Assembly (NCBI GenBank): GCA_022925895.1
Contig: JAKSYS010000148.1
Location: 41,665 to 105,664, forward strand
Origin: Fragilaria crotonensis
Taxonomy: Eukaryota; Bacillariophyta; Fragilariophyceae; Fragilariales; Fragilariaceae
Length of the DNA stretch: 64,000 bases
Reading direction: 5' to 3'
Program-made: the position numbers and the translations under genes
Shown here: one piece after another, positions 45,260-56,700 of the stretch
How the letters are laid out: every line of letters begins with the position of its first letter
Numbering within the stretch: the first letter of the stretch is position 1
The notes under the pieces: generated by a model
Database searches by the model: none
Told to the model about the DNA's origin: nothing
What the model saw: the letters and a program-made list of their open reading frames with translations, nothing else

Positions 45260-46013
45260 TTAATCCAGGGACGAACGATCGAATTCAATCCCAGCCTTTG
45301 AAATCACCCAGATATCTCTCAAATCTCGATACAATTCATTAAAATCCAGCCCGTAGCCAATAATGAAATGATTCGGAATCGAGAAACAGATGTACTTGGC
45401 ATCCACCTTGGGTGGCTGGTCCAATCGCTTTTCCAACAAGGTACACACCTCCAATGACTTGACTGACACTCGACCACGAATTTCTGGAATTAGGTGTGAC
45501 AGAGTCGTCCCCGTATCAACAATATCTTCAATCAAAATGACATGCTGATTCTCCAACGCCTCATACACCAATCCACCCCTTGTGGTGACGGCTCCAGTAC
45601 TGGAGGTTCCATGATACGACGAGGCACGCAAATATTCTGTACGGTAACCGTGCTTCAATTCTTGTAGAGCCTCCAAAACGTGTTGAAAAAAGGGATTGGC
45701 ACCCTTTAGGACGCAGACGAATACGGGGCGAATTCCAGCGTAGTCCTCGTGGATTTTCTGGGCCACAGCTTGGACGGCAGACAGAATTTCTAGGCGGGAT
45801 ATCATGAGGGAATCAAAATGACCATTGTATTCCTCTGGGTAGATCTGAAGGGAATGCGATATTAGCCATTGATCATTATGTGCTGTAGTGAGACGACTGT
45901 AACAAGCGAAGGCGAAAGCCACCAAACCCTCTTTTCTTGGAACGTACCGCGTCGTCAGGAACCTCCGTTCGAGGTTCGTCTGGGATCACTATTGGAAGTG
46001 ATGAATGTGACAT
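45260..46013 (-). CDS. HPRT: Hypoxanthine-guanine phosphoribosyltransferase (216 aa)
   Basis: Purine salvage enzyme making IMP/GMP from hypoxanthine/guanine and PRPP. Two exons: a 66-bp first exon (46013-45948) coding MSHSSLPIVIPDEPRTEVPD plus DA, then a 103-bp GTACGT...TTCAG intron, and 45844-45260. The IVIPDEP start matches the VVI-x-D(E)P start of the family. The PPi loop is VCVLKGANPFFQHV. The PRPP-binding motif is VILIEDIVDTGTTLSHL; the C-terminus has FIIGYGLDFNELYRDLRDIWVI, the purine-contact segment. Without the tiny first exon the frame appears to start in intron sequence. No unusual residue changes seen. Confidence 0.9.
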
Positions 46014-46774
46014 GCTCAAGAACTGCTTGTGGTGAAGGTTGGACGTACCAAACTGACGCTAATCCTGATATTGGAATGTTTACGGAGTGGGGCCCTTCAG
46101 CGTTGCAGGGTTGCAATACACGAGTAGATTTTTCGTGAAGACTTGAGAAGACTCGTCGGAACGGAATAGCCAGCAAATCAATGGAAAAACCCTCGGAATC
46201 AGGACAATTCAATAGGTTATGAGTTTTGGCATACCGTGGGACTTTGCTGATACTATGATACGCGTTCATTGTTCATTCGCACATGCCATTCCAGTACCAG
46301 TACTTCTTGAGACTCAGTACTCTACTAATCTACGGGATCCAGAATCCTCCTGCATTACGCGCCAACTCGAACACGTACTGGAGTACCAGGTACCGGTTAG
46401 TCGTAGCTCAACCATGCCTGGCACCTGTCACCTCTGTTGATTTCCTGCTGTCAACTACAAGGATGGAGGGGGTATTTGCATTTCTAACCGGCCGGCAGCT
46501 TAACTTGTCGGTTATTGTTATGGTGGGATGGGCTCCAAGTTGATGTCAACGTACCAGTACCATTGTCAAGGAACAACCTGCGCATTCAGATTAATAAGAT
46601 ACGCGCAACAAGTAACTATACTGACGCCTTTACTTTCTCACAAACCTTGGTATCATTCAACAATCACAACCTAACAGCATCCCACTCGTTTCCACGTAAC
46701 TAAAATCTGGCATTTCTGTAAACTAATAACTGCAATCTGCAATTCCCTAGTAGAGATCTCTCCCAACCCAGGTT
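46014..46774. other. HPRT promoter and transporter 3' flank
   Basis: No gene seen. GTAC-rich: CCAGTACCAGTAC at 46294, the palindrome at 46383, and CGTACCAGTACC at 46549. Confidence 0.5.
46383..46393. promoter_or_regulatory. GTACCWGGTAC palindrome, copy 4
   Basis: GTACCAGGTAC, about 370 bp upstream of the HPRT ATG. Confidence 0.45.
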
Positions 46775-48884
46775 TCAAATCTTGACTTGTCCGTCTGTCC
46801 GAGAAGCATCAGCTCCGATCGGCTGAAATCCATAATCAAATGTACCCGCCTGCATTTCATCTTGTTCTTCCTTCATCAATTGTTCCATCGCGCGGCGCCA
46901 TTCTTCGTCAATGGCACCGGTGGCTTCATCGTCCTCATCGTTGGGCTGGTACAGGACTGAGTGGGAGTTCCGTCGAACCATTTCGGCCGCCAATTCCTCT
47001 GGCGTCGTACCCTGCGTTTCTGGTAAAATCACGACAGCATATCCAAAGACAAAGGCCAACACAGTGGCGAAGGGAACAAAGGAATAGGGGCCCAAGTACT
47101 TGTTCATGTACGGGAAGACCAAACCAACAACAAAGTTGCAGGCCCAATTAACTTGACTGCAGGTCGACATGGCAGTGGCGACGTATTTGGCATCAAACAT
47201 TTCAGCAACAATCAACCACGGAACTGGTCCCAAGCCGAGCTCGAAGAAGATGACATAGACATTCACAGCCAAGAGCGCCACCATGTTGTTGAGGACACCG
47301 ACCAGAGCCAGAACGATGAATATGCAAGACAAAAACATCCCTCCTGCCGACCACAGAATAAGCGTTTTGCGACCACACCGGTCCATCAACAACAGTGCTG
47401 CGTAGGTGGCAACGACGTTGACGGCGCCGACAATAGTAGTTCCTACCAAGGGATTGTCGATGACACCCTCAAAGAATGATGTCGAATAGTAGAAGACCGC
47501 ATTGATGCCGCTAAATTGTTGCGCCATTTGCAATACCAAGGCGCTGATGAGCAACAGCCTGATCTTATTGTGCGAAATCATTTCCTGCAAAATGTCGCTT
47601 TGCGAGGTCTTTTCCGTGCGCTGGGCGGCCCCGCCCATGACGAACAAGGCCACTTCCGTTTCTACTTCGTGATCGTACCGAAGTCCACGGAGTTGTTTGA
47701 TGATGAAGCGCGCCTTGAGAGAGTTTGGGTCTCGTCCCAACAACCATCGCGGGCTTTCCAACAGGAAAGGCGCCAGGATCAATTGTACCACGCAGGCCAA
47801 GGGGGTCAAGGCGAAGAGCGCGCGCCAGAGAGACTCGGTTGCGAATGAGAATGCCAACAAATCTGATACCAGAATGCCAATGACCAAGGCAAATTGTGTG
47901 AGTGTCCCCAACATCCCACGCAGGGTGGGTGGGGCCAGTTCTCCAAGATAAATGGGAACCAGAACAGACGAAAATCCACTGGCAAATCCAATGATAAATC
48001 TTGCCACAATGATCGAGAACATATCGACTGCGAAAGTTTGAATCAATCCTCCCAACAGAAACATCCATGTATCCATCAAGAGTGCTCCACGGCGTCCGCG
48101 TGAGTCCGCCAAGCGTCCGCCGACGGTAGCGCCAAAGGGTCCGCCTACGGCAAAGGCAGCGACGGCCAAGGACCAGGTCCCGGTGGAATGTCCTGGGAAA
48201 ACGACACCTGATGGTGCATTCATGACGCCGGTATTGTATCCGACCAAAAATTGACTCGTGACGGCCACGAGGATGGCAAATACGAGGGGCGTCGTAACGA
48301 GGACGGCATCAAACTCGAGTTCGTCCAAAATGATCATGCTGGTGCGGGATCGCCTCGATTCCATGTCCCGTTGGGATAGGTTTGAGTGTGAGGCAGCGTC
48401 GACGTCGGCTGCATACGATGCGAAGGCTCTGGAAAGACTGCGTTCCTTCTTCTGCAATCCAAAAACGGCAGTGAAAGGGATTTGCTCGTAGAGTTCCTGA
48501 CGACCCAACTGTGTGGGGGTAAGACCCATGGGCGACGAGCCGTCGAGGCTGATGGAATAGGATTTGGGAATACCTAGGACGTTGGGACGATCAGAGAACT
48601 TGAAGGTTCCCAAAGATGCCGAGCCACCCAAGGCGCCGACACTGATGCTACGAGCGTGCTTGGTGGTAGGTTTTTGGAACTCGTGAATGTCGAACGTTCC
48701 TCCTCCGGTCTGTATTTCAATGGTTTGTTGTGAATTGTTAGTTGTTGGTTTGCATTGATAGAACCGCTTGTAATCAGTTATCAGTATACTCGGAGTATAT
48801 TGTCTTGATGTCATCACAACTTACGTTTCCCTTGAGATTCTCCTCATCGCTTTGGCTGAGGAGTTTGGACTGTTCTGATGTCAT
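46775..48884 (-). CDS. SLC2/GLUT-type sugar transporter of the major facilitator superfamily (664 aa)
   Basis: Twelve-helix proton- or facilitative hexose/polyol carrier. Exon 1 (48884-48825) codes [20 protein letters not shown]; a GTAAGT...ATACAG intron of 115 bp follows; exon 2 is 48709-46775. The cytosolic N-terminus of about 150 residues is Ser-rich. Family signatures in order: [12 protein letters not shown] (helix 1), [14 protein letters not shown] (loop 2-3), [33 protein letters not shown] (after helix 6), [13 protein letters not shown] (helix 7), DRCGRKTLI, and [12 protein letters not shown] (helix 10), closing with [18 protein letters not shown] favours a GLUT/hexose-like substrate, which is not proven. 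The PVPW form stands for the usual PIPW. It shares its upstream region with the SGNH hydrolase. Confidence 0.9.
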
Positions 48885-49175
48885 GTTCAGTTCGCTCGTT
48901 TCTGTTCACTGCCACACCCTTGCTATTGCAAACGCTTTCACTGCCTGTCTTTGTTTGTTAACTTGTATGTGAGGTACAAGGAGTACACTCTTGAAGCGCA
49001 CCGCGACTGTCGAAGTACAAAAGTGATGAGCACAAAGCTTTGGATTCGGGAAATTGTGGTCCTTCGGCACCAGCCAAACGCAAAACGCAGATATGATACA
49101 TTGCCATACTACCTGCAGCCTACTACTACTACATGTACGGAACCAGGTACTAGTACTCGTACTGATACTCCGAGA

Positions 49176-49186
49176 GTACCAGGTAC
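49176..49186. promoter_or_regulatory. GTACCWGGTAC palindrome, copy 5
   Basis: GTACCAGGTAC, about 290 bp upstream of the transporter ATG and 490 bp upstream of the hydrolase ATG. Confidence 0.45.
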
Positions 49187-49365
49187 TGTACTCGTACTCT
49201 CCGTGGATCCTGAAATTGTGTGAACTCGTGTCCGCAAGGCACTGTACCGGTACTAAGATGAAGTACCTGTATACGTACAACGAAATACTCCGGTACTGTA
49301 TCAGCAGTGTGCTACAGTCTACAGTAGGTTGTTATTAGTCCTCTTCTGCTCGGATTCGGATACTG

Positions 49366-49376
49366 GTACCTGGTAC
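49366..49376. promoter_or_regulatory. GTACCWGGTAC palindrome, copy 6
   Basis: GTACCTGGTAC, about 300 bp upstream of the hydrolase ATG. Confidence 0.45.
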
Positions 49377-49667
49377 CCAGCGCTTGCTATGATATGCTGT
49401 ACGACGTTGACTACTGTACTGTCTGATTGGAATGATAAGAGGAATCTGAATGGCATCCTTGTGTATCATACTGGTTACTGGACCTACACACTTAGTACTG
49501 CGGCGTACTGCGTACTGTCGTGTTGGCATGTCGTAACGTCGTAACCGAATGTCACGCATCTTATGTCGCTTTGTGACCGACGAAAACAAATTATTCATAC
49601 ACCTCATAACCCTCCCAAGTGTAAGATTCGCCAAGACACCACAACTATCATCGCCACCATCTTTTGA

Positions 49668-50480
49668 ATGAAAGAGCGAACATTTTATCTCATATTTCTC
49701 TGTGGTGCTTCCGTGTTGATGATCATTTGCGATCGCATTGGAGCCCAAGCCAAACAAAAAACACCCAGTACTATCGTCGCGGCCCTTGCCATGAACGGCG
49801 GCAGCCGCACGGGAATTATGACCTCCAACCCGGTGATTCGTGTCTTCTGTTATGGGGATTCCCTTACCAGTGGAACGTCACCGCCGGAATATCAAGAATA
49901 CCCTTATGCGCCGCACTTGGAACGTGCCCTTCGCTCATCACTATCGGCTACTCCTACTCAGACATCACCAGAAATTATGGTTCGTCATTATGGATTGCCT
50001 GGTTGGACAACTCAACAAATGGTCCAAGAACTGCACGGCGCCCATGGACTTGCAAATCTCCTGCAACAACATGCACCTATTCATATTGTCATTATCTTAG
50101 CCGGCACTAATGACTTGGCATATTCTGCTTCCAACGACGACATTATCCGCAACCTCATGACACTCCATGAAATATGTTGGAATGATGCCATACAACCGCA
50201 ACAACGCCATGTGCTGGCCATTGGCATTCCACCTTCTGCATATCAGGCACAATATCCCGACGTTGCGGCACGAGTCGTTGCCTTGAATCAGGAATTGTCA
50301 GAAGCCAGTGCTCGTCAACCGGAACGACTCACTTACGTGCCGTTTCCAATTCCGTCGTGGAATCGAAATGATGATCAGTGGTCACCAGATGGGCTGCACT
50401 TCTCACCAAAGGGATATCAAGTGCTTGGAGAGAGTTTGGCGCCGATTGTAAGAGATGTACTAATCAAGTTCGTACAATAG
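49668..50480 (+). CDS. SGNH/GDSL-type hydrolase, secreted or membrane-anchored (270 aa)
   Basis: Serine esterase/lipase fold. The N-terminus MKERTFYLIFLCGASVLMII is a signal peptide or anchor. Block I is VFCYGDSLTSGTSP (nucleophile Ser in GDSL), block II Gly is probably in HYGLPGWTTQQM, block III is LAGTNDLAY (Asn), and block V is SPDGLHFSPKGYQ with the Asp-x-x-His pair. All four catalytic blocks are present, so activity is expected. Substrate (acyl ester, acetylated sugar) cannot be told. Single exon, no frame breaks. Confidence 0.85.
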   Translation: MKERTFYLIFLCGASVLMIICDRIGAQAKQKTPSTIVAALAMNGGSRTGIMTSNPVIRVFCYGDSLTSGTSPPEYQEYPYAPHLERALRSSLSATPTQTSPEIMVRHYGLPGWTTQQMVQELHGAHGLANLLQQHAPIHIVIILAGTNDLAYSASNDDIIRNLMTLHEICWNDAIQPQQRHVLAIGIPPSAYQAQYPDVAARVVALNQELSEASARQPERLTYVPFPIPSWNRNDDQWSPDGLHFSPKGYQVLGESLAPIVRDVLIKFVQ

Positions 50481-50701
50481 TAGCCAAAAGGATTTCGGAA
50501 CTACGGCAGTGTATAGTTCTCATTCGTGCGTGCTAGCTGTGCTGTATGGATTTGAACTCCTTGACTTGAGAAGTGAATATATGCATAGAACTGCCTTCGA
50601 CTCTTAAAAAAGGCTTTAAATCCTCTGCATGATGTGAACACCGCAACTGTGGCCGATGTGAGGAGGAAATCTGAGGTGGAGGATCAGAAGTCGAAATGCT
50701 A

Positions 50702-50812
50702 AAAAAAGTTTGCTTCTCTTCGATTTTGCGTGTCATTCTTGCTCAGAGACCATGCTAATCTTCTCTGTATATTTAAGCGTTTGTTTAATGCCCGACCACG
50801 AGGGTCGGGCCA
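50702..50812 (-). ncRNA. U6: U6 spliceosomal snRNA
   Basis: On the minus strand, ATACAGAGAAGATTAGCATG matches the near-invariant U6 core (ACAGAGA box and AGC of the U2/U6 helix), followed by GCAAGAATGACACGCAAA, the internal stem-loop and 3' segment. The 5' end forms a perfect stem-loop, GCCCGACC CTCGT GGTCGGGC (50811-50791). The 3' end is a T7 run (50708-50702), an RNA polymerase III terminator. The length to the T-run is about 104 nt, as expected for U6. The 5' end at about 50812 is estimated from the stem. Confidence 0.93.
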
Positions 50813-50833
50813 ATGTTGAAGGTGTTCTGTTGG

Positions 50834-50841
50834 TATATTAA
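50834..50841 (-). promoter_or_regulatory. TATA-like box of the U6 gene
   Basis: Minus-strand TAATATAC stands 22-29 bp upstream of the estimated U6 start, the spacing of type 3 Pol III promoters. An upstream PSE was not identified. The same 184 bp separates U6 from the divergent ClpR start. Confidence 0.6.
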
Positions 50842-50996
50842 CATTAAGAAAATATACTGGTATATGACAACTCCTCTGACTGTACGCAATTTATACTGTA
50901 TGACAAAATGTTCGTTCCGAAGAATTACAATTTCCTCCAGCTGGCGTGGAAAAAGGCTCGTGAACAGAGGTTACGCACAAAACATCGAAAACAACC

Positions 50997-52047
50997 ATGA
51001 AGGTACTGTTCCTTCTCTCATCACTTTTAGTGTCGACCAATGGCTGGTCTTACCAGAGCCTGCAACGCCAGGCAAATATCATGGCGCAAACGAGGCGAGA
51101 TCCCATTCAAATGCCAACCCAAACGCCCATGGTTCCATACAAGGTGAGTGATCGTCGCACTGGACCTATGACACTACAGTATGCAACATGGGCCACTACC
51201 ACTTTAGTGAGAGCAACAGCATTGACTACGCTGCAACCTATACAACAACTGACATCCATTGAATCGGAACATGCAACAACTCACCAGTCTGCTCTCTCTC
51301 TTTTCTTTCAATTAGCCCCCGGGTTCCGATTACGCTCAATTCGTGGATATCAACACTCGCATGCTACGCGATCGCACCATGATGATTGGTCGTTTCATTG
51401 ATGAGAATGCCGCCAATGAAATCATTTCCATGCTCCTTTGGTTGCGCAAGGAAAGTATGACTACCCCTATTGACTTGTACCTTAATGTTCCCGGCGCCCT
51501 TCTCCGACCAGGACTGGCTGTTTTCGATTTAATCGTCCAGACCAAGGATCAGGGGTGCGAAATTCGGACTGTCAATTTGGGATTGTGCAGTGGTATTGGT
51601 GCGCTCTTGGTCGGGGCGGGAACCAAAGGACACCGTAGCGCCATGCCGAATTCGAGGTTTTTGTTGCAACATACGGGAATAGATAAGGGATTTCGAGGAC
51701 AAGCCAGTGATATTGGTTTGGAGGTCAAGTCGGTGGTCAAATCCAACGAACGATTGGATTTGGAGTTGCACAGAATGACAGGTCAGCCGATTCCAAAGAT
51801 TAAGAAAGATATGCAACGTGATTTTTACTTGGCTGCAGATGAAGCCGTGCAATATGGACTTATTGATCAAGTCTTGTTGCCAACATTCAACAAGCGAGCA
51901 GCAACCGGCGGGGTCGTTGGTCTAGGATCGTTTGAAGGGGAAGCACAGCGCTATCAGCAAGGCGGTGGTGATGGATTTGGAAGTCAACGAGCTGTTGAGA
52001 GACAGAAGGAGGATGATTACGACGGTCCAGAAGTCGTCAAGGGATAA
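50997..52047 (+). CDS. clpR: Plastid ClpR-like (catalytically inactive ClpP family) subunit (292 aa)
   Basis: Non-proteolytic ring subunit of the Clp protease. Exon 1 (50997-51143) codes MKVLFLLSSLLVSTNGWSYQ..., a signal peptide with an aromatic residue at the presumed cleavage site, consistent with a diatom plastid presequence. A 172-bp GTGAGT...TTAG intron follows, then exon 2 from 51316. The join MVPYK-PPGSDYAQFVDINTRML matches the conserved ClpP/R start. Aligned to ClpP, GQAASMGAF becomes GLCSGIGAL, so the nucleophilic Ser is Gly, and the catalytic His position (MIHQP) reads LLQHT, so His is Gln with His shifted by one. KDMQRDFYLAADEAVQYGLID keeps the Asp region. Loss of Ser and His supports ClpR. 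The C-terminus after residue 250 is Gly/Gln-rich. Confidence 0.85.
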
Positions 52048-52179
52048 CGTCTCTTGGATCAGCCAAGTTCTAGTAAAATCAATGAAGATACAGCAGTTGT
52101 CACCTACTATACCCTAGTACTGAATATGCTACCCACTACCCACTCAACTCTGGAGCACCAGGTAACCATCAATCATTTT

Positions 52180-52920
52180 CTATCCTTTCTTCGAAGTCGC
52201 TTGCAAGAACACGGTGGCTTGTGAGTTGTCTTCGTTCGGCTTGATGGCACCTGGCAAAGCGAAATCGCTCACTGACGCTTTCAAGCGCTCCACCATGGTA
52301 TTAATACAATTGGGATCATTGCGCCGTGCCATGCCGTTGGCCCTAATTAACACTTGACAATTGTGTCCCTTTTGCAGGTACTTGACTATCGAGTCCGCCT
52401 TGCGGGCAAAATCATTCGCAGCAATGCAGGCTCTGAATTGGAATTCCTTCGTGGGTTTGGAACCTGACTTGCTGGTTGCTCGCTTTTCCGCTTGATAAAC
52501 AAGCTTGTCAATGTTCTGCGCTTTAATGACGGGTGGAGATTGCTCAATGTTGACTCCCACCAGATCGACACCGAGATCGGTACAGATCTTAATAGCATTC
52601 ATGAGGGACACGAGAGATGTCGTTGTTCCTCCTTTCTTTGAGCTGACAACGAGTCGTACATCCACATCATCGGCAGAGATTGCGTTTTGTTTCTGAATCA
52701 AATGTGTTATTAAGTGCTCATTGGCGAGCGGACCCTTGACTTTGGGCGTCTTTGTGGAGTTCGTTTGAGACGAGAAATACCGACTTTGAGAGGTTCTGTC
52801 AAAGGCCTCCGATAACGATGAGGACTTGTTGCCGGTACGTTCACAAGCATTCGCTGTCAGATCTAACCGTGTAGCAATAAGCCTCGCGGTTGAAGATGGT
52901 CGTGCCGCTAATCTCAGCAT
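52180..52920 (-). CDS. Mitochondrial translation initiation factor IF-3 (246 aa)
   Basis: Binds the small ribosomal subunit and controls start-codon selection. The ATG at 52920 was preferred (MLRLAARPSSTARLIATRL), because it begins an Arg-rich, acid-free mitochondrial presequence ending near RYFSSQ; the frame continues upstream without family character. N-domain: NEHLITHLIQKQNAISADDVDVRLVV, DLGVDLVGVNIEQSPPVIKAQ (family DLVEI...PPV), linker DKLVYQAEKRA, C-domain KEFQFRACIAANDFARKADSIVKYLQKGHNCQVLIR. The C-domain ends at ATVFLQATSKKG without a long extension. No introns seen. It converges on ClpR with a 132-bp gap. Confidence 0.85.
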   Translation of the reverse strand: MLRLAARPSSTARLIATRLDLTANACERTGNKSSSLSEAFDRTSQSRYFSSQTNSTKTPKVKGPLANEHLITHLIQKQNAISADDVDVRLVVSSKKGGTTTSLVSLMNAIKICTDLGVDLVGVNIEQSPPVIKAQNIDKLVYQAEKRATSKSGSKPTKEFQFRACIAANDFARKADSIVKYLQKGHNCQVLIRANGMARRNDPNCINTMVERLKASVSDFALPGAIKPNEDNSQATVFLQATSKKG

Positions 52921-53701
52921 TGTTCCCGTCGTTTTTGTGATGAGATCGACCGGTTTCGTTGGTATCTGTCCTTTGCTAACAAGGTAACACGAGCACAAAA
53001 GTATTCCAGATCCGTCATTTACAGCGTGTACCAATCATGCGCCAGTATCCCGCCGGAGCGACGGTTGGTGGCTCTGACGAATCGAAATAATCGCGAGGAA
53101 AAAATGGGTGACCGAATCTTCATTCCATGACGTCAGCACATTACGGTGGCGGCGAAGACGGCAGGCGGTCAGGCGGATCTCCGACGGCTGGATTTGATAG
53201 ATAGATGGTAGATGATAGCTATCGTATATGCATAATATTGCGTATTAAAGATGAAAGACAACATACTCACATAATCCGGTATTGTACTACCGGCACTAGG
53301 TGAACGCTCCAGCTACTGAACAATAATTGGAAATGATTATCGATTTCCCATACCATGTACACTTAACTCTTACCTGCACATATAGACTCTAAATTGGTGT
53401 GGTACAGGTGAGAGGAACGAGTATTCTCTCTCCACTCTACCGTACTAGTTGAGCGCTGGATAACTCAAAGCCATGACATACAACAAAAACACGACCTTGA
53501 TACTTCATTCCATTTGCACGACGAACGCAGACTAGGCTGGGCGTTTCTCAGAGGATTCCTCTGCGTCAGCATTTAGATGTTGTTACTATGATGTTCACCT
53601 TGCTGGATTCTGGCTAAATTGATGGAGAATTTCTGAGGAAGCCTACCAGTACGAGGGCATTGCTGTTTATCCGTAGTCAAGACGTCCTTGGTGCTGCAAG
53701 C
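52921..53701. other. Intergenic, nothing recognised
   Basis: About 780 bp between the IF-3 start and the end of the DNMT5-like gene. No frame, RNA motif or repeat that I can support. Confidence 0.5.
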
Positions 53702-56700
53702 TTATTCCCCTGAATTGATGGCCATTGATTTCGTCTCTTCGTCAGTGTTACGTCGAATCAACATGCCATCAAGACATTCTTCTCCTTCTGGACCTTGAAC
53801 TTCAATTCGATACAAGTGGACTAGAGGATGTGTCTGGCCTGGACGGTAAACACGACCAATGGCCTGCAGCTCGGTGCTCGCGTCAGCCACCGGATCCCCA
53901 CTCGCGCCGCCTTCTCCAACATACAAAGGAGTGAATAGAACTAGGTTGTAACACTCCGTTTGCAGATTCAGCCCAGCGGCGTGGGCAAAATGAAGCACAA
54001 GGACGCGCGGCCGTTCGCTGTCTTCTCGAGTAGCATCGCTTGATTGATACCACGCGATTTTCTTGTTCTTCATCTGTACCGAGTCGTTGGCATCCAGCCA
54101 TGTGCAGCCAAGACCACTTTCGACCAAGAAATCGCGAGCCGCAATGCCGGCGCCAATACGCCCGTCCGCAAAGACGACAATCTTGGTGGTTGGGTCACCT
54201 TTCAGAATTCGTTTGCAGATGGATACGAGCTCCTTTCCCCTGCACGGAAGGTTCGCATTCTGGCGCAGGAACTTGCTTATATCGTGTCCAGCTGTTGGAT
54301 CAAAGTCCTCTGGCTTGATCGACAAGCTCTTGTTTGCGGCTGAGATACCGGATTGACTATCCAAATAGGCGCGCTTCTCATCTTCAGACATCCTGACAAC
54401 ACTGCGATGGTCTTCTAGTTCAATTCCCTCCATCTCCTCGTCAGCCTTGTTTCGAGTACACGCAGTGTCAAGGAAGGCTTGACATTTGATGTTAATGTTC
54501 TTTCTCACCTCGCGGCTCTGTCTCGGTTCAAGGTAGTTGTGCAGGAAAATGTCTCTGCAACTCTCCCTTTCAAGCTTTCTCCAGTGAGAAGACAACCCAA
54601 TTACATAGGTACCTCCCATGAGGTTTGCAAGCTCAATAACGCGACTACTGCTATCCAGAAGTGGTGTACCCGTTAATCCAAAGATCGCCCTGCGACACAC
54701 TAACGGGCGCTTCTTGATATCTTTCTGAGTGATTCCTAACAATTCTCTGGCGGCACGACGATTCTTTTTCCTTGTAGAAAGATCCACTTTCCTTCTCCGC
54801 CGTCTCCTTTTCTGATTTTAATTCATTCCTGGTGGTACAAAGCGATTCATGGACTTCGTCGACTATGATACGATGGAACTCAAAGAACTCCAACGGAATT
54901 CCTCTTTCCGACCCCTTGAAAGTCTGCTGCCGCAGGGCTTGGACGCCTCTGTTGTACTGAGTTGTGTAAAATGCAGTGTGATTCCGACGTTTTTGGTTAT
55001 TCGGGTTGTTCGCACCTCCGTAAGGGTCGTTCGAGGAGCTAGGAATCCACACGCCTCTGGCTTGTGTCTGCTCGATTTGGCCTGCATACTGCGGAAGGCC
55101 TGGAAGATTTTTTCACTTCATGACCAAGGTCAGCCTTCCTCAAAAGGTTCTCGAGGTACCCATCTGCTTGCAAAATGTCGACATTGACAATAACCACATC
55201 AGCGCCCACCATTTTCTCAACGCTGACCTTCAGCATCGAATGGTAGTCATACACTTTGACAACATCGAGCTTGTCTGAGAATTTCTTGATCTCGGAATGC
55301 CACTGATCAATGAGACCCGGTGGTACAGCGACCAATGTCGCGCTGCTCTTATTGGGCAGTCCACGCTCTTGACGAGCGCTGTTGATGTCGCTTAGAATTA
55401 ATGCAATCGAAATCACAGTTTTGCCTGCACCAATGGCATCAGCGATGACGCCACCGCACAGAGTTGTGTTACGCGTTGCCTTCGCAGCCAAACTAAGCCC
55501 GGTCGATCCAGGCATTTCGAATTCGCTCATTTCAAGTTCCTCAAAAGTAGTCTTTCTTTCCTCAATCGCCAGCATCTTCGTTACAACTTTCTGTTGGCGT
55601 TCGTAGAGTTGGTATGGGGTCTGAGCTCAACGGCCGTGGCCTCAAAGGAGTCGCAGTTCCGCACTTTGAAAGTTGTTGTGACAGGGTCACTTTGTTGTGA
55701 AACATCGCTGAGACGAAAGTGTACGTTCACTTCCTTTCAATATCGATACCACCACGACCACAAATCAGTTGGCCTGCAGCATTGTGTGCAACGACTTCAG
55801 GGTAGAACTTCACTTCCATCTTTTTGGCATCCGTATCGAGCCAAATCTCGAATGGCTTTGGTGCTGCTTGGACGCAGGTAATACGCTCGTGATGCACCCG
55901 CCTCGCTGCTCCTCTCCACGCCTTCCTTTCCTCGTTGAAGAACCATGTTTCAGTTGGTCGATCAGGCACAGTGGATTTGCAAGTGCCAAAGGGAACCGAT
56001 GCATTTGAAGGAAAAATGCGCTCCCACTTTGCGTTCGGACTTGCATCTAGTTTCAGTCCTTCGCTTGCCGCATGCTTCAGAATTGGAGCAACACAAACAG
56101 CATTAAACACCCTCACCGTTTGCTGGGCCTGAGTCCCGTTAGACATGTTGAGTTTCATCCTTCCGGTAGAGTCAGTTCCTCGTCGGAACATTTGAACCTC
56201 AGTTTCGCTGAAACCATTTATTGCGATGAGAATATCCTTTCTTTCCCCCTTCGATGTGACTTTCAAATTCGAGGTTGGAATTAAGCACTTGAGGCGCGAA
56301 AGGGGCACGTAACGTCTGAATGTGAGCTCTTGAATGCATTTCTTTGGATCCAGCGCGTCGCACGGTTCCCAGCTGATCGGAAATTCGGCAATCACCGCAG
56401 TCGTGTCGTCGTGATTGCTCGACGAGGAAATGATCGCAGAATCAGGGCCAGTACGGAGGACGTTTGGGCGAAGCAAGATGAACAACGATTGAGAAGAATC
56501 CGTCGCGCTTCTAACCCACAGAGCACCTTGGTTAACAGTTCTTCGGCAACGAGACCTGACGTATGTCCCTTAACACTCACAATGCTCCCATCTTCAGGAA
56601 CGTCGTCAATGGTGATCCTTTCGGGCCACACCTTCCAATTTTTGGCATAGATCCACCTTCGCTCTTCGCCGCGGTGCTTCGCAGAGTCGAAGTCCTTCTT

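Larger units (their letters stand above)
48885..49667. other. Divergent promoter region, GTAC-rich
   Basis: 780 bp between two divergent starts. It holds two GTACCWGGTAC palindromes, a near match GAACCAGGTAC at 49140 and many GTACTG/AGTACC words. No gene seen. Confidence 0.5.

Noticed and set aside
53041-53700. tRNA or other small RNA in the intergenic regions
   Set aside because: I looked for A/B-box pairs and acceptor stems in the larger gaps and found none that fold; only U6 stood up.
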